Assembly: GCA_030620065.1 (NCBI GenBank)
Contig: JAUXFJ010000069.1
Coordinates: forward strand, 1 to 7,703
DNA length: 7,703 nt
DNA from: Anaerolineaceae bacterium
GTDB taxonomy: Bacteria > Chloroflexota > Anaerolineae > Anaerolineales > Anaerolineaceae
Direction of reading: 5' to 3'
Below the pieces are notes generated by a model. It did no database searches, was not told where the DNA came from, and saw only the letters and a program-made list of their open reading frames with translations. How positions within the stretch are numbered: the stretch's first letter is position 1; each line of letters opens with the position of its first letter. Positions 1 to 7,340 of this stretch are shown piece after piece. The translations under genes were made by a program, and so were the position numbers.

Positions 1-20
1 TATATTTTGGAGTTAACAAA

Positions 21-284
21 ATGTCAGACTACAGGAAGTCAAATAGGCCACGTTATTATTCAAGACCTAAGGTATGCCAGTTTTGTACAGATAAAAGCAT
101 AAGCATTGACTATAAGAATACTGAACTTTTATCTCGTTACATCAATGAAATAGGTAAAATTCGACCACGTCGACAGACAGGTACATGTGCAAAACACCAG
201 CGTGAGGTTGCAAGAGCGATCAAAAATGCTCGACACTTAGCATTATTGCCTTTTGCTGGTGAAACTTGGCGCAATACTAAATAA
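21..284 (+). CDS. rpsR: 30S ribosomal protein S18
   Basis: This is a structural protein of the 30S subunit platform, where S18 pairs with S6 and contacts 16S rRNA. The 87-residue length is normal for the family. The conserved core runs from about residue 17 to 78 and includes the family hallmark around residues 37-60 (SRYINEIGKIRPRRQTGTC) and the RAIKNARHLALLPF stretch near the C-terminus. Four potential zinc ligands are visible as C19-x2-C22 and C56-x2-H59, so this looks like the zinc-binding (C+) form of S18. The ATG is preceded by GGAG at bases 9-12, eight bases upstream, which supports this start. The gene is probably transcribed from upstream of the window, since rpsF and ssb usually precede rpsR. 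The usual downstream partner rplI is absent; a peptidyl-prolyl isomerase follows after 17 bases. Identification is secure. Confidence 0.97.
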   Translation: MSDYRKSNRPRYYSRPKVCQFCTDKSISIDYKNTELLSRYINEIGKIRPRRQTGTCAKHQREVARAIKNARHLALLPFAGETWRNTK

Positions 285-301
285 TCAATAAAGGACGATT
301 T

Positions 302-1693
302 ATGGCAAAAAAAACAGCTATTTCTACAAAGAAAACGTCAAAAAAACACCTTGCCAGAAAAGAAAGGGAACGACGCCAAACACGTAATATTCTTATAGCC
401 ACTTTCGGATTGCTGGCAATAATTATTGGACTAGTAGGTTATGGTCTGTTTGATAATTACATCATCAAACCCCGAAAACCTATTGCGCATGTTGGAGAGA
501 AAGTCATCAATGTGGATGATTTTCAAACCCGAGTAAAATATTCACGTATAAATCTAATCAATCAGGCATATATGAATGCGCAATATGCCAGTTGGTTTGG
601 CGCTCAAGGGACAAGCTTTTTAACATCAGCGCAGCAAATAATTGATCTATTAGACGAACCAATGCTTGTTGGGAACGATGTCATCGACCAAATGATTGAT
701 GACATACTGATTTATGAGGAAGCAGAAAAACGCGGTATCACTGTGTCAGAAGAAGAGTTAACTAAAGCAATGCAAGCAGGATTTGAATTCTTCCCTGAAG
801 GTACGCCCGTGCCGACACAAACTGCAACCCTTGCAAGCACACCTACATTATCAAGGGAACAATTGGCGTTGCTTCGATTCACTTCAACACCTACTGCAAT
901 GGCAACAGCAACAGAAATACCTGAAGGTGAGTTGCCTACCAGTACCTTGGTACCAACACAAGAAGCTTCTCCTGCTGAAGCGACATCAAGTGGCACTAAA
1001 GAATCTTTAGAAGAATCGACCCCTGAAGCTCCGCAGGCAGAGGTACCACTGGAGACAATTACCCCAACTCCTACTCCATATACAACAGAGGGCTATGCGA
1101 AAGCCATTGATAATTATCTTGATAGCATCAAAAACATTGGCTTTAGTCACTCCGATCTGGTGCATGTCTTTGAAACTCAAATTCTATGGCAAAAATTACA
1201 TGAAGAAATCACCTCGGATCTACAACCCTTCGAAGAGCAAGTCTGGGCACGTCATATCCTTGTAGAAACAGAAGAATTAGCAATTGAAATCCTTGGAAAA
1301 TTAGACGATGGAGAGGATTGGTATGCACTTGCATCGGAATATTCTTTAGATCAGGGAAATAAGGAGATGGGGGGGGATTTAGGCTGGTTCGGCAAAGGTA
1401 ACATGGTAATGGAATTTGAGAATGCGGTATTTGCTTTAGAAATTGGCGATTTAAGCCAACCAATTCAAACCCAATTTGGATTCCATATCATCCAATTGTT
1501 GGGGAAAGAAGTGATGCCTATAAATGCAAACGAATTTAATGCTTTGAAGGAAAGTACCTTTACGACCTGGTTGAGTGAATTACGCGATTCCAGAGATGAT
1601 ATCAGCATTGAACCTTACTGGATTGATTTTGTTCCTGCCGAACCTGAGGTACCCCCTGCAGTTCGGGAAGCTATATACGCTGTACCTCAATAA
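302..1693 (+). CDS. Membrane-anchored SurA/PrsA-like peptidyl-prolyl cis-trans isomerase (PpiC/parvulin domain)
   Basis: The product is a foldase expected to act on secreted proteins outside the cytoplasmic membrane. Residues 1-28 are strongly basic (12 Lys/Arg) and are followed by one hydrophobic segment at about 29-50 with no lipobox, giving a type II anchor with the C-terminus outside. Residues 60-165 resemble the first part of a SurA-type chaperone domain. Residues about 165-260 are a Thr/Pro/Ser/Glu-rich low-complexity stretch. Helical chaperone-like sequence resumes at about 262-312. The parvulin domain spans about 316-402, with RHIL (H318), GGDLGWF (357-363) and GFHII (H395). D350 sits where E. 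coli PpiC has its active-site Cys, a substitution seen in other parvulins. The start is supported by AAGGA at 291-295, six bases before the ATG. The gene is probably cotranscribed with rpsR. An eight-G run lies inside the catalytic motif, but the frame is intact. Domain identity is firm; clients are unknown. Confidence 0.9.
   Translation: MAKKTAISTKKTSKKHLARKERERRQTRNILIATFGLLAIIIGLVGYGLFDNYIIKPRKPIAHVGEKVINVDDFQTRVKYSRINLINQAYMNAQYASWFGAQGTSFLTSAQQIIDLLDEPMLVGNDVIDQMIDDILIYEEAEKRGITVSEEELTKAMQAGFEFFPEGTPVPTQTATLASTPTLSREQLALLRFTSTPTAMATATEIPEGELPTSTLVPTQEASPAEATSSGTKESLEESTPEAPQAEVPLETITPTPTPYTTEGYAKAIDNYLDSIKNIGFSHSDLVHVFETQILWQKLHEEITSDLQPFEEQVWARHILVETEELAIEILGKLDDGEDWYALASEYSLDQGNKEMGGDLGWFGKGNMVMEFENAVFALEIGDLSQPIQTQFGFHIIQLLGKEVMPINANEFNALKESTFTTWLSELRDSRDDISIEPYWIDFVPAEPEVPPAVREAIYAVPQ
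794..1081 (+). repeat. Coding low-complexity Thr/Pro-rich insert in the isomerase gene
   Basis: This stretch encodes residues about 165-260 of the isomerase and is dominated by Thr, Pro, Ser, Ala and Glu, with repeated TPT, PTQ and TAT motifs. It separates two helical parts of the chaperone domain, so it is probably a disordered extracytoplasmic loop or linker. Such Thr/Pro-rich linkers are frequent in Chloroflexota surface proteins, which is part of the taxonomic inference. The boundaries are approximate. Confidence 0.75.
1369..1376 (+). repeat. Eight-G homopolymer in coding sequence
   Basis: Eight consecutive G residues lie in the isomerase gene and encode the end of Met356, Gly357, Gly358 and the start of Asp359, just at the GGDLGWF parvulin motif. 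The reading frame is intact here. It stands out in an AT-leaning gene. Confidence 0.9.
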
Positions 1694-1713
1694 CAACAAA
1701 GCAAATTAATACT

Positions 1714-1754
1714 ATAAGAAGCCCACATAAATACTGTGAGCTTCTTATTTTTTT
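1714..1754 (+). terminator. Rho-independent terminator, possibly bidirectional
   Basis: Arms at 1714-1727 and 1735-1748 form a 14-position stem around a 7-base loop. On the plus strand the only defect is one C-A mismatch near the loop, and a run of seven T at 1748-1754 follows at once, so it ends the rpsR-isomerase unit. Read on the minus strand, the mismatch becomes a U-G wobble, but the bases after the stem form only a weak T-rich run. It lies between two convergent genes (isomerase stop at 1693, smc stop at 1770) and may serve both. Confidence 0.85.
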
Positions 1755-1769
1755 GCAATAATGGGATAC

Positions 1770-4700
1770 TTATTCAATATAAGTCTCATCAACCTCATCT
1801 AGTTTTAAACTAATGACTTGGCTGACAGTATCCCGCCCCATTGTTACACCATAGATCACATCAGCAGCTTGTACAGTGCTGCGATTATGTGTGATGATCA
1901 CGAATTGCGTATCGGATGATAGCTCTTTGAGAAGTTCACAGAACCGTGTGACATTCGACTCATCTAGCATTGCATCAACTTCATCGAGCACACAGAACGG
2001 CGTGGGGGACACTTTTAGCAATGCAAAAATGAGTGCCACAGCAGCCAGGCTCCGTTCACCGCCAGAGAGCAGTGCCAAACCCTGTTCGCGCCTCCCGGGT
2101 AGACGGGCTTCAATATCTATGCCGCTTTCGATTGGATCGTTTTCATCCGAGATCATTAAGTGTGCGGTCCCACCATTGAAAAGACGTTTAAACATTTTAG
2201 AAAATTCGCTACTAACCGCTTTGAACGTCTTTATGAATTCCCTTTGCATTATCTCATCAAGCTCGCTTATTACTTTTCTGAGATCATCCGAAGCACTTTC
2301 CAAGTCCTTAACCTGGTTTTGTAAAAACTCAAAACGTTCTCGAACCTCAATGTATTCTGCTTGTGCTTCTGGGTTGACAGAGCCTATTCGGCGCATTTGA
2401 GATTTCATTTCTTTGATGTTAGCGCCAAGGTTATCCGGTAATTCATGTTTAATTGAGAGGGATTCTATGACCATGTCCTGGAACGGCAAAGGAGTTGGAC
2501 CTGATATGTCCTGTTCATATTCAAAATCCACCAAACCAAAATCATCTTTGATACGTTCGTTCAGGATCTCCAGTTTTTCCTGCTTACGGGTTAAATCCAG
2601 CTGAACTTGTGTAAATTGCCGTTCTCTTTGTATATACTCTTTTTGTAATTTCTTTTCAAGTTTTTGACTTTCATCATATTTTAAATCTACAGTGGACAAT
2701 GTTTTTTCCAGAGGTTTGATCTTGTCTGTGATCTTTTGGTCAGCTTGATTCGTTACATCTGTCTCACGTTCACGAAGTGTCAAATCCTCTTGTTGAATCT
2801 CATCTATTAAAGTGCATGCCCCTTTGTAACGATTATGCAAATCGTTTAGTTGAGCAAGGTCCTCATCAAGGTTAGCTGTTATGGCTTGAAGTTTATCCTC
2901 ACTGCTCTTTAAAGCCTGTTTTGAAACAGCAGCTGCTGTTTCAAGCTGATGGAGTTGATTGTGGAGATCATTTACCGGCAAATTAGATAACAAGGACTTT
3001 TGCTCTTGCTCTTGCGTTTGGCATTGTTGAACCTTTTCGTTTTCTTTCTTGACCCCTTCATCTAAATCTGTAAGGTAAATTGTGCTTTCTTTTATCTTTT
3101 TAGAAAATACGTTTATTTGATTTATCAACCAGGAAGTTTGGTCATCTACTTTACTTATCTCTACTTCAACAGATGATCTCCGACGATTCAGATCAGCAAG
3201 CTGAGCATTATTCTTGTTCTTTTCCTCCTCGAGATCCGTCAATGTTATATTATCATTACCGATATTTTCCTTGAGTAAAGCGAGGTTTATCTCTATTTTT
3301 GCTATCCTATCTGCGAGTCTTTCTATACGTTGTTTGATTTCTAGTTTTTGGCGGGGCGCACCAATTTTGCTGTTGGAAGAAAGTTTCCCCAGAAAAACGA
3401 TTCCATTGCTAAGGAAAACCTCTCCATCCAAGGTCACAATTTTATAAGATTCTGGTAATGCTTTGAGCAATGAGACAGCTTGGGCTTTATTCTCGACAAC
3501 AAGCGTATTAGCAAGAAGAACAGTCATAATTGACTTATTATCTTCTGAAACTTCGATCAAGTCGATAGCTTTCCCAATGACACCCTTGGCATTATTTAAT
3601 GAAAATTCATGATCTTTTTCACTATGGTTGTTTTGCGCAATTATTGCAACGCGATCTTTTACTTTGTCCTCAAGATGCTTTAGAATCTGGAGATTGATGC
3701 TTGGATTCTTGATCACAAGCAAGTCCACAAATTCTCCAAGGGCCGCGTTTAGTGCAATTTCGTACTTTTTAGGAACAATGATTTGCTTGCTTAGCGCTGT
3801 GAGGTCATATTTTAATGCTTTGTTTTTAGAATATTTAAGTAATGCTTTTGCACCTTCCGAAAATCCAGCTAAAGCTTGTTCGGATTGCAACAACACATCT
3901 AATTGTACGGAAAGGCGTGTTTGTTCGTTGACAAGATTTGAGAGGTCTTTCTCTTTATCCGCATGAGTATCTGACAAATTAGCAAGCTTATCGTTCATTT
4001 CAGCAATCTGCTCAGTGAGATTAGTTACCTTTTTCTCAAAGGCAGGAACTTGCGAATCTAACTTCTTTTTATCAGATTCCAATCCGTCTTTTTTTGATTC
4101 TAATTCTTTCAATGATTTTTGACTTTGAGCGATGTTTAGTTTTAGATCGTTGATCCTTTCACTAAACTCGGTTTTCCTAGCACTGATCTTAATGATCGAT
4201 GTTTCAGCCTCAACACGCTCGTTTCGGATCTTCTCAATAGCGCTTTCAAGCGATTGCCTTTCGTGCATACGTACTTCCACTTGATCACTTATATCTTTAA
4301 ATTGCCTATCTGCTTCTTCGAATTCTTTTAATAATTGCTTGAATTCAACGATGACGCCTTGTTTAGAGATTCCCCTCGATTGGATCTTTTCCTCGATGTT
4401 TGCAATATCAAGCTCAAGTTGACTGCGGCGGGAGATAACTGCCCTTTTCCGTTCATCCGAGACTGCCAAATCACGACCGATGTGTCCGAGTTCGCTGTGA
4501 AGCTGGGCTAATTCTTGATGAAATGAATTTAATTCATCACGACGTATTTGCATGTCATGGCGAATTAGTTCAAGGTCAACCTGATTTGTGCTTTGTTTTC
4601 GATGGCTCTCGTCAAGGAACCGTTCTTGCTCATTGCGCAACTGTTGAACTGCTCTGATCTCTTTCTGGGACTTGAACCAATAGTATCCGTACCAATCGCG

Positions 4701-5384
4701 CAAAAGAACTTTAAGATCGGATTGGAGCTGCTTATATTCAGCAGCTTTGCTGGACTGACGTTCAAGGCTTCTTAATCGAGGTTTAATCTCGGCCATAATG
4801 TCAAGCACGCGGTCCAGATTTCGCCGAGTGTTGTCTAAGCGTCTTAAAGTCTCCTCTTTCCGTGATCGATACAATCCGATACCCGCGGCTTCTTCGAATA
4901 AACGTCGACGTTCGTCTGGCCTGATAGCCAATGCGACATCGACCAGACCTTGACCGATTATGGTATAGGTTCGATCAGCAAGTCCAGTTTGAGCCAATAA
5001 TTCATGAACATCTCGTAATCTTACTTTCTGGTTATTGATGAGATATTCATTTTGACCATCCCGGTAAGCTCGACGAGTTAAGACAACTTCTGAATAATCT
5101 ATGGGAAGCCAATTATCCTCATTATTGAATGTAATCGAAACTGAAGCCATACCTGCACGTGGTCGCTGATCAGAACCTGAAAAGATCATATCGACTGTTT
5201 TTTTGGCTCTCAATAACGAATATGACTGCTCACCAAGCACCCACCTTATGGCATCAGCAATATTTGATTTGCCGGATCCGTTGGGTCCTACGATTGCAGT
5301 CACCGTCCCAGGAAATTCAAACGGGGTTTGATTTGCGAATGTCTTATAACCTTGCAACTCTAATGACAATAAACGTGAATGCAT
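1770..5384 (-). CDS. smc: Chromosome partition protein Smc (bacterial condensin ATPase)
   Basis: Smc is the ATPase of the Smc-ScpA-ScpB condensin, which loads on DNA and extrudes loops to compact and separate sister chromosomes. At 1204 residues it has the usual full length. The N-terminal head carries Walker A GPNGSGKS at 33-40 and the conserved IRWVLGEQS at 46-54. A long charged coiled coil runs from about 170 to 505, and the hinge from about 507 to 670. The return coiled coil runs from about 675 to 1065. The C-terminal head carries signature LSGGERS at 1106-1112, Walker B FCVLDE at 1130-1135 with D1134 and E1135, a D-loop (DAMLDESN), and the switch His at 1166. All ATPase motifs are present. 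The ATG lies 8 bases after the rnc stop. Its Shine-Dalgarno is weak: the nearest GGA is about 12 bases upstream, inside the end of rnc. Expression by read-through or reinitiation from rnc is therefore likely. The partner gene scpA lies at the right edge. Confidence 0.97.
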   Translation of the reverse strand: MHSRLLSLELQGYKTFANQTPFEFPGTVTAIVGPNGSGKSNIADAIRWVLGEQSYSLLRAKKTVDMIFSGSDQRPRAGMASVSITFNNEDNWLPIDYSEVVLTRRAYRDGQNEYLINNQKVRLRDVHELLAQTGLADRTYTIIGQGLVDVALAIRPDERRRLFEEAAGIGLYRSRKEETLRRLDNTRRNLDRVLDIMAEIKPRLRSLERQSSKAAEYKQLQSDLKVLLRDWYGYYWFKSQKEIRAVQQLRNEQERFLDESHRKQSTNQVDLELIRHDMQIRRDELNSFHQELAQLHSELGHIGRDLAVSDERKRAVISRRSQLELDIANIEEKIQSRGISKQGVIVEFKQLLKEFEEADRQFKDISDQVEVRMHERQSLESAIEKIRNERVEAETSIIKISARKTEFSERINDLKLNIAQSQKSLKELESKKDGLESDKKKLDSQVPAFEKKVTNLTEQIAEMNDKLANLSDTHADKEKDLSNLVNEQTRLSVQLDVLLQSEQALAGFSEGAKALLKYSKNKALKYDLTALSKQIIVPKKYEIALNAALGEFVDLLVIKNPSINLQILKHLEDKVKDRVAIIAQNNHSEKDHEFSLNNAKGVIGKAIDLIEVSEDNKSIMTVLLANTLVVENKAQAVSLLKALPESYKIVTLDGEVFLSNGIVFLGKLSSNSKIGAPRQKLEIKQRIERLADRIAKIEINLALLKENIGNDNITLTDLEEEKNKNNAQLADLNRRRSSVEVEISKVDDQTSWLINQINVFSKKIKESTIYLTDLDEGVKKENEKVQQCQTQEQEQKSLLSNLPVNDLHNQLHQLETAAAVSKQALKSSEDKLQAITANLDEDLAQLNDLHNRYKGACTLIDEIQQEDLTLRERETDVTNQADQKITDKIKPLEKTLSTVDLKYDESQKLEKKLQKEYIQRERQFTQVQLDLTRKQEKLEILNERIKDDFGLVDFEYEQDISGPTPLPFQDMVIESLSIKHELPDNLGANIKEMKSQMRRIGSVNPEAQAEYIEVRERFEFLQNQVKDLESASDDLRKVISELDEIMQREFIKTFKAVSSEFSKMFKRLFNGGTAHLMISDENDPIESGIDIEARLPGRREQGLALLSGGERSLAAVALIFALLKVSPTPFCVLDEVDAMLDESNVTRFCELLKELSSDTQFVIITHNRSTVQAADVIYGVTMGRDTVSQVISLKLDEVDETYIE

Positions 5385-5392
5385 ATGATTTA

Positions 5393-6106
5393 TTAATCCA
5401 ATAGTCCTAGTTTTTGTATTGCTTGTTTTGCGGCTTCTTTCTCAGCATTTTGTTTGCTGCTGCCAAAACCTCTACCAAACACCTTACCATCTATGCGTGC
5501 TTCCATTTCAAATACTTTCGCATGGTCTGGTCCACTTTCCGAGACTGTAACATATGAAGGCGAAGGGAATCCTTGAGCTTGTGCCCATTCTTGAAAACCG
5601 CTTTTGGGATCTTCGTCAAAATGATTTATCAGGATATCCTCTACAACATTTTCTACTAAAGGATATACAAATTCTTTTGTAGCCTCTATACCGGCATGCA
5701 AATATAATGCGCCAACTAAAGCTTCAAAAGCATCACATAGTAAAGCAGAGCGATCTCTTCCACCAGCCCGAATCTCCCCACGCCCCAGCCTTAATGCTGG
5801 ACCCATATTTATCAATCTGGCAAAATTAGCTAATTGTTCAGTATGCACCAGGGCTGCTCTTAATCGTGTTAATGCACCTTCCGGTTTTTCCGGAAACTTA
5901 TGATAGGTCCATTCGGCAACCATAAAATCCAAAATTGCATCCCCCAAGAATTCCAAGCGCTCATTATCTTCTAGTGCGCTTTTATTTTCGTTAAGGTAAG
6001 ATCGGTGCGTTAACGCCCTTGTGAGTAAGAAATCATCTTTGAAAGCTAATGATAAGCGAGTTATAAATTCGCGTGGTGATTCAGGCTTATTATGCTTGCT
6101 TGGCAT
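5393..6106 (-). CDS. rnc: Ribonuclease III
   Basis: This Mg2+-dependent endonuclease cleaves double-stranded RNA, chiefly to process the 30S rRNA precursor and to control some mRNAs. The 237-residue length is typical. The RNase III domain covers about 12-155, with signature NERLEFLGD at 48-56. The expected metal-site residues are E49, E52 and D56 in that motif, plus D125 and E128 in CDAFEALVGA. The double-stranded RNA-binding domain covers about 166-234, starting DPKSGFQEWAQ and ending NAEKEAAKQAIQKLG. The ATG is set by AAGGAGG at 6112-6118 on the minus strand, five bases upstream, the strongest Shine-Dalgarno in the window. The gene ends in tandem TAA TAA stops and is followed 8 bases later by smc, an arrangement shared with many bacteria. 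Two hairpins lie in its leader, one of them holding the Shine-Dalgarno in its loop. Confidence 0.97.
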   Translation of the reverse strand: MPSKHNKPESPREFITRLSLAFKDDFLLTRALTHRSYLNENKSALEDNERLEFLGDAILDFMVAEWTYHKFPEKPEGALTRLRAALVHTEQLANFARLINMGPALRLGRGEIRAGGRDRSALLCDAFEALVGALYLHAGIEATKEFVYPLVENVVEDILINHFDEDPKSGFQEWAQAQGFPSPSYVTVSESGPDHAKVFEMEARIDGKVFGRGFGSSKQNAEKEAAKQAIQKLGLLD

Positions 6107-6126
6107 TCTGGCCTCCTTGAGCCAGA
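6107..6126 (-). promoter_or_regulatory. Hairpin with the rnc Shine-Dalgarno in its loop
   Basis: Directly before the rnc ATG, the minus strand reads TCTGGC, an 8-base loop TCAAGGAG, then GCCAGA. This is a perfect 6-bp inverted repeat. The loop and first stem base contain the whole AAGGAGG ribosome-binding site, and the stem ends next to the start codon. It could present or mask the ribosome-binding site. The palindrome is seen directly; the regulatory role is inferred. Confidence 0.65.
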
Positions 6127-6129
6127 ACC

Positions 6130-6172
6130 GTTGGAACGCAAGTCATCTAGTTTAAATAACTAGCGTTTCAAC
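6130..6172 (-). promoter_or_regulatory. Bulged hairpin in the rnc leader
   Basis: Between the thrC-like stop (6182) and rnc, an outer stem of nine positions pairs 6164-6172 with 6130-6138, with one A-C mismatch on the minus strand. It continues, after an 8-base one-sided bulge (6139-6146), into a perfect 6-bp inner stem (6158-6163 with 6147-6152) closing a 5-base loop. No T-run follows, so it is not a standard terminator. It could be a processing or autoregulatory site for RNase III, an mRNA-stability element, or a chance fold. A TTGAAA hexamer on the minus strand at 6166-6171 could be a -35, but I see no good -10 at the right distance. Confidence 0.5.
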
Positions 6173-6181
6173 AGTTCGTAA

Positions 6182-7291
6182 TTAGATTGCAACATCTGAT
6201 TTTAACCCAAAACCTGTTAATATCAAAGTAATTGGTTCCTTTAAATTATGAGCATTATTTTTTAAAGCTGCCCAGACTAAAGCCGAAGCAGGTTCCACGT
6301 ATAACCCATGACTCGCTAGTTCATGAACAGCGTCCTTGATTTCAGCTTCACTTACCTTCACGATCTGATCGTTGGTCTTACTTAATAAATCAAGGAGCAA
6401 ACCACCTCTTACAGGATCTACTATTTGTGTACCTTCCGCAATCGTAGTGCATTCTGTTTGATTAAAATCCTGTCCAACCCATTTAGCCCAAACAGGTGCA
6501 CATTTATCCGCCTGCACGCCGACGAAACTGGGGAGTTCTTTGATACATGAATTTTCCTTAAGTGCCCTGAAACCTAACATAATCCCTGCCAATAGACTAC
6601 CATGTCCGATTGGAGCGATGATGGTTCCAGGAGTATCGCCTATCTGTTCAACCAGTTCATAAGCTGTGGTAGCGATACCAGCCATCCCAAATGGTAGAAA
6701 AGCATGGCTGGCATAAGTTATACCTTTCCTGGTTACTGCCGCTTGAGCACTTCTCGCAGCTTCCGAACGAGGGCCGGGAATTGGTATCACAGTAACCCCG
6801 TAGGATTCAACTTGCCTTCTCTTTGGCCCAGAAGTGGATGCAGGGATATAAATTTCAGCATCAATATCAAATGCAGCTGCATAGGCAGCAAACGATGCAC
6901 CAGCATTCCCCGAGGAGTCCTCAATTGCATTCGACACATTGCGTTGCTTTAGCATGCTTGTGAGGACTGCTGTAGCTCTATCTTTATATGAACCTGTTGG
7001 ATTTAAGAATTCCAACTTAAAAATGATATTCTTTGAAAAAGCTTTTCGCCAAATTATTGGTGTATTACCCTCACCTAAATATGTCACGGGGGCAGTTTTA
7101 GGAATGCCAAAGATTGAACGATAACGCCAAATCCCAGGGAGTGTATCGTTTATGTTTCCAAACTTGAAATCTGAGTTTACGTCAATTTCATATATACCAC
7201 CACATAATGGGCAAATATACGGCATGCCAACTTTTGGATATTCCGCTCGACACCGTCTACATTTATAAATTGATCTCATAAATTTATTCAC
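6182..7291 (-). CDS. thrC: Threonine synthase-like PLP-dependent enzyme with N-terminal zinc ribbon
   Basis: This fold-type II PLP enzyme most likely converts O-phosphohomoserine to threonine. The N-terminus carries a zinc ribbon with C11-x2-C14 and C27-x2-C30. GEGNTP is at 73-78, the cofactor lysine K103 lies in NPTGSYKDR (97-105), SSGNAG is at 126-131, the glycine-rich phosphate loop GHGSLLAG is at 229-236, and LTGFGLK is near the C-terminus. At 369 residues it matches the zinc-ribbon threonine synthase-like group. SSGNAG and SYKDRA differ from the STGNT and SFKDRG forms that I recall from well-studied threonine synthases, so a related lyase or synthase remains possible. The bounds use GTG at 7291; an in-frame ATG at 7279 leaves the zinc ribbon intact and may be the true start. 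Neither has a clear Shine-Dalgarno. A 75-base structured gap leads to rnc downstream. Confidence 0.8.
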   Translation of the reverse strand: MNKFMRSIYKCRRCRAEYPKVGMPYICPLCGGIYEIDVNSDFKFGNINDTLPGIWRYRSIFGIPKTAPVTYLGEGNTPIIWRKAFSKNIIFKLEFLNPTGSYKDRATAVLTSMLKQRNVSNAIEDSSGNAGASFAAYAAAFDIDAEIYIPASTSGPKRRQVESYGVTVIPIPGPRSEAARSAQAAVTRKGITYASHAFLPFGMAGIATTAYELVEQIGDTPGTIIAPIGHGSLLAGIMLGFRALKENSCIKELPSFVGVQADKCAPVWAKWVGQDFNQTECTTIAEGTQIVDPVRGGLLLDLLSKTNDQIVKVSEAEIKDAVHELASHGLYVEPASALVWAALKNNAHNLKEPITLILTGFGLKSDVAI

Positions 7292-7310
7292 TAATCTACA
7301 GGATAGAAAA

Positions 7311-7340
7311 ATTATATCGTACTTTGATATATCTAATGAA
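7311..7340 (-). promoter_or_regulatory. Candidate promoter for the thrC-like gene
   Basis: On the minus strand a perfect -10 TATAAT lies at 7311-7316. A weak -35 TTCATT lies at 7335-7340, with an 18-base spacer. Transcription would start near 7304, giving a leader of about 12 bases to the GTG or 24 bases to the ATG. It overlaps the scpA promoter on the other strand. The match is by eye in AT-rich sequence. Confidence 0.5.

Noticed and set aside
712..996. A 94-codon minus-strand open frame under the isomerase insert.
   Set aside because: It reflects the low-complexity Thr/Pro coding repeat read on the other strand, with a Val/Gly-rich product and no independent ribosome-binding support.
1361..1380. 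Possible frameshift at the eight-G run.
   Set aside because: The parvulin motifs before and after the run (RHIL, GGDLGWF, GFHII) are all in the same frame, so the gene is intact as given.
1876..2400. A 174-codon open frame on the plus strand opposite the end of smc.
   Set aside because: It lies entirely antisense to the conserved Smc C-terminal head, its protein is Ser/Arg-rich low-information sequence with no recognisable motif, and smc is unmistakably the coding strand.
3628..3966. A 112-codon open frame on the plus strand opposite the Smc hinge.
   Set aside because: It is antisense to conserved hinge sequence and shows no domain; such shadows are expected in long genes.
6130..6172. Hairpin as a terminator for the thrC-like gene.
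   Set aside because: There is no T-run after the stem on the minus strand, and the outer stem has a mismatch in that orientation; a regulatory or processing role fits better.
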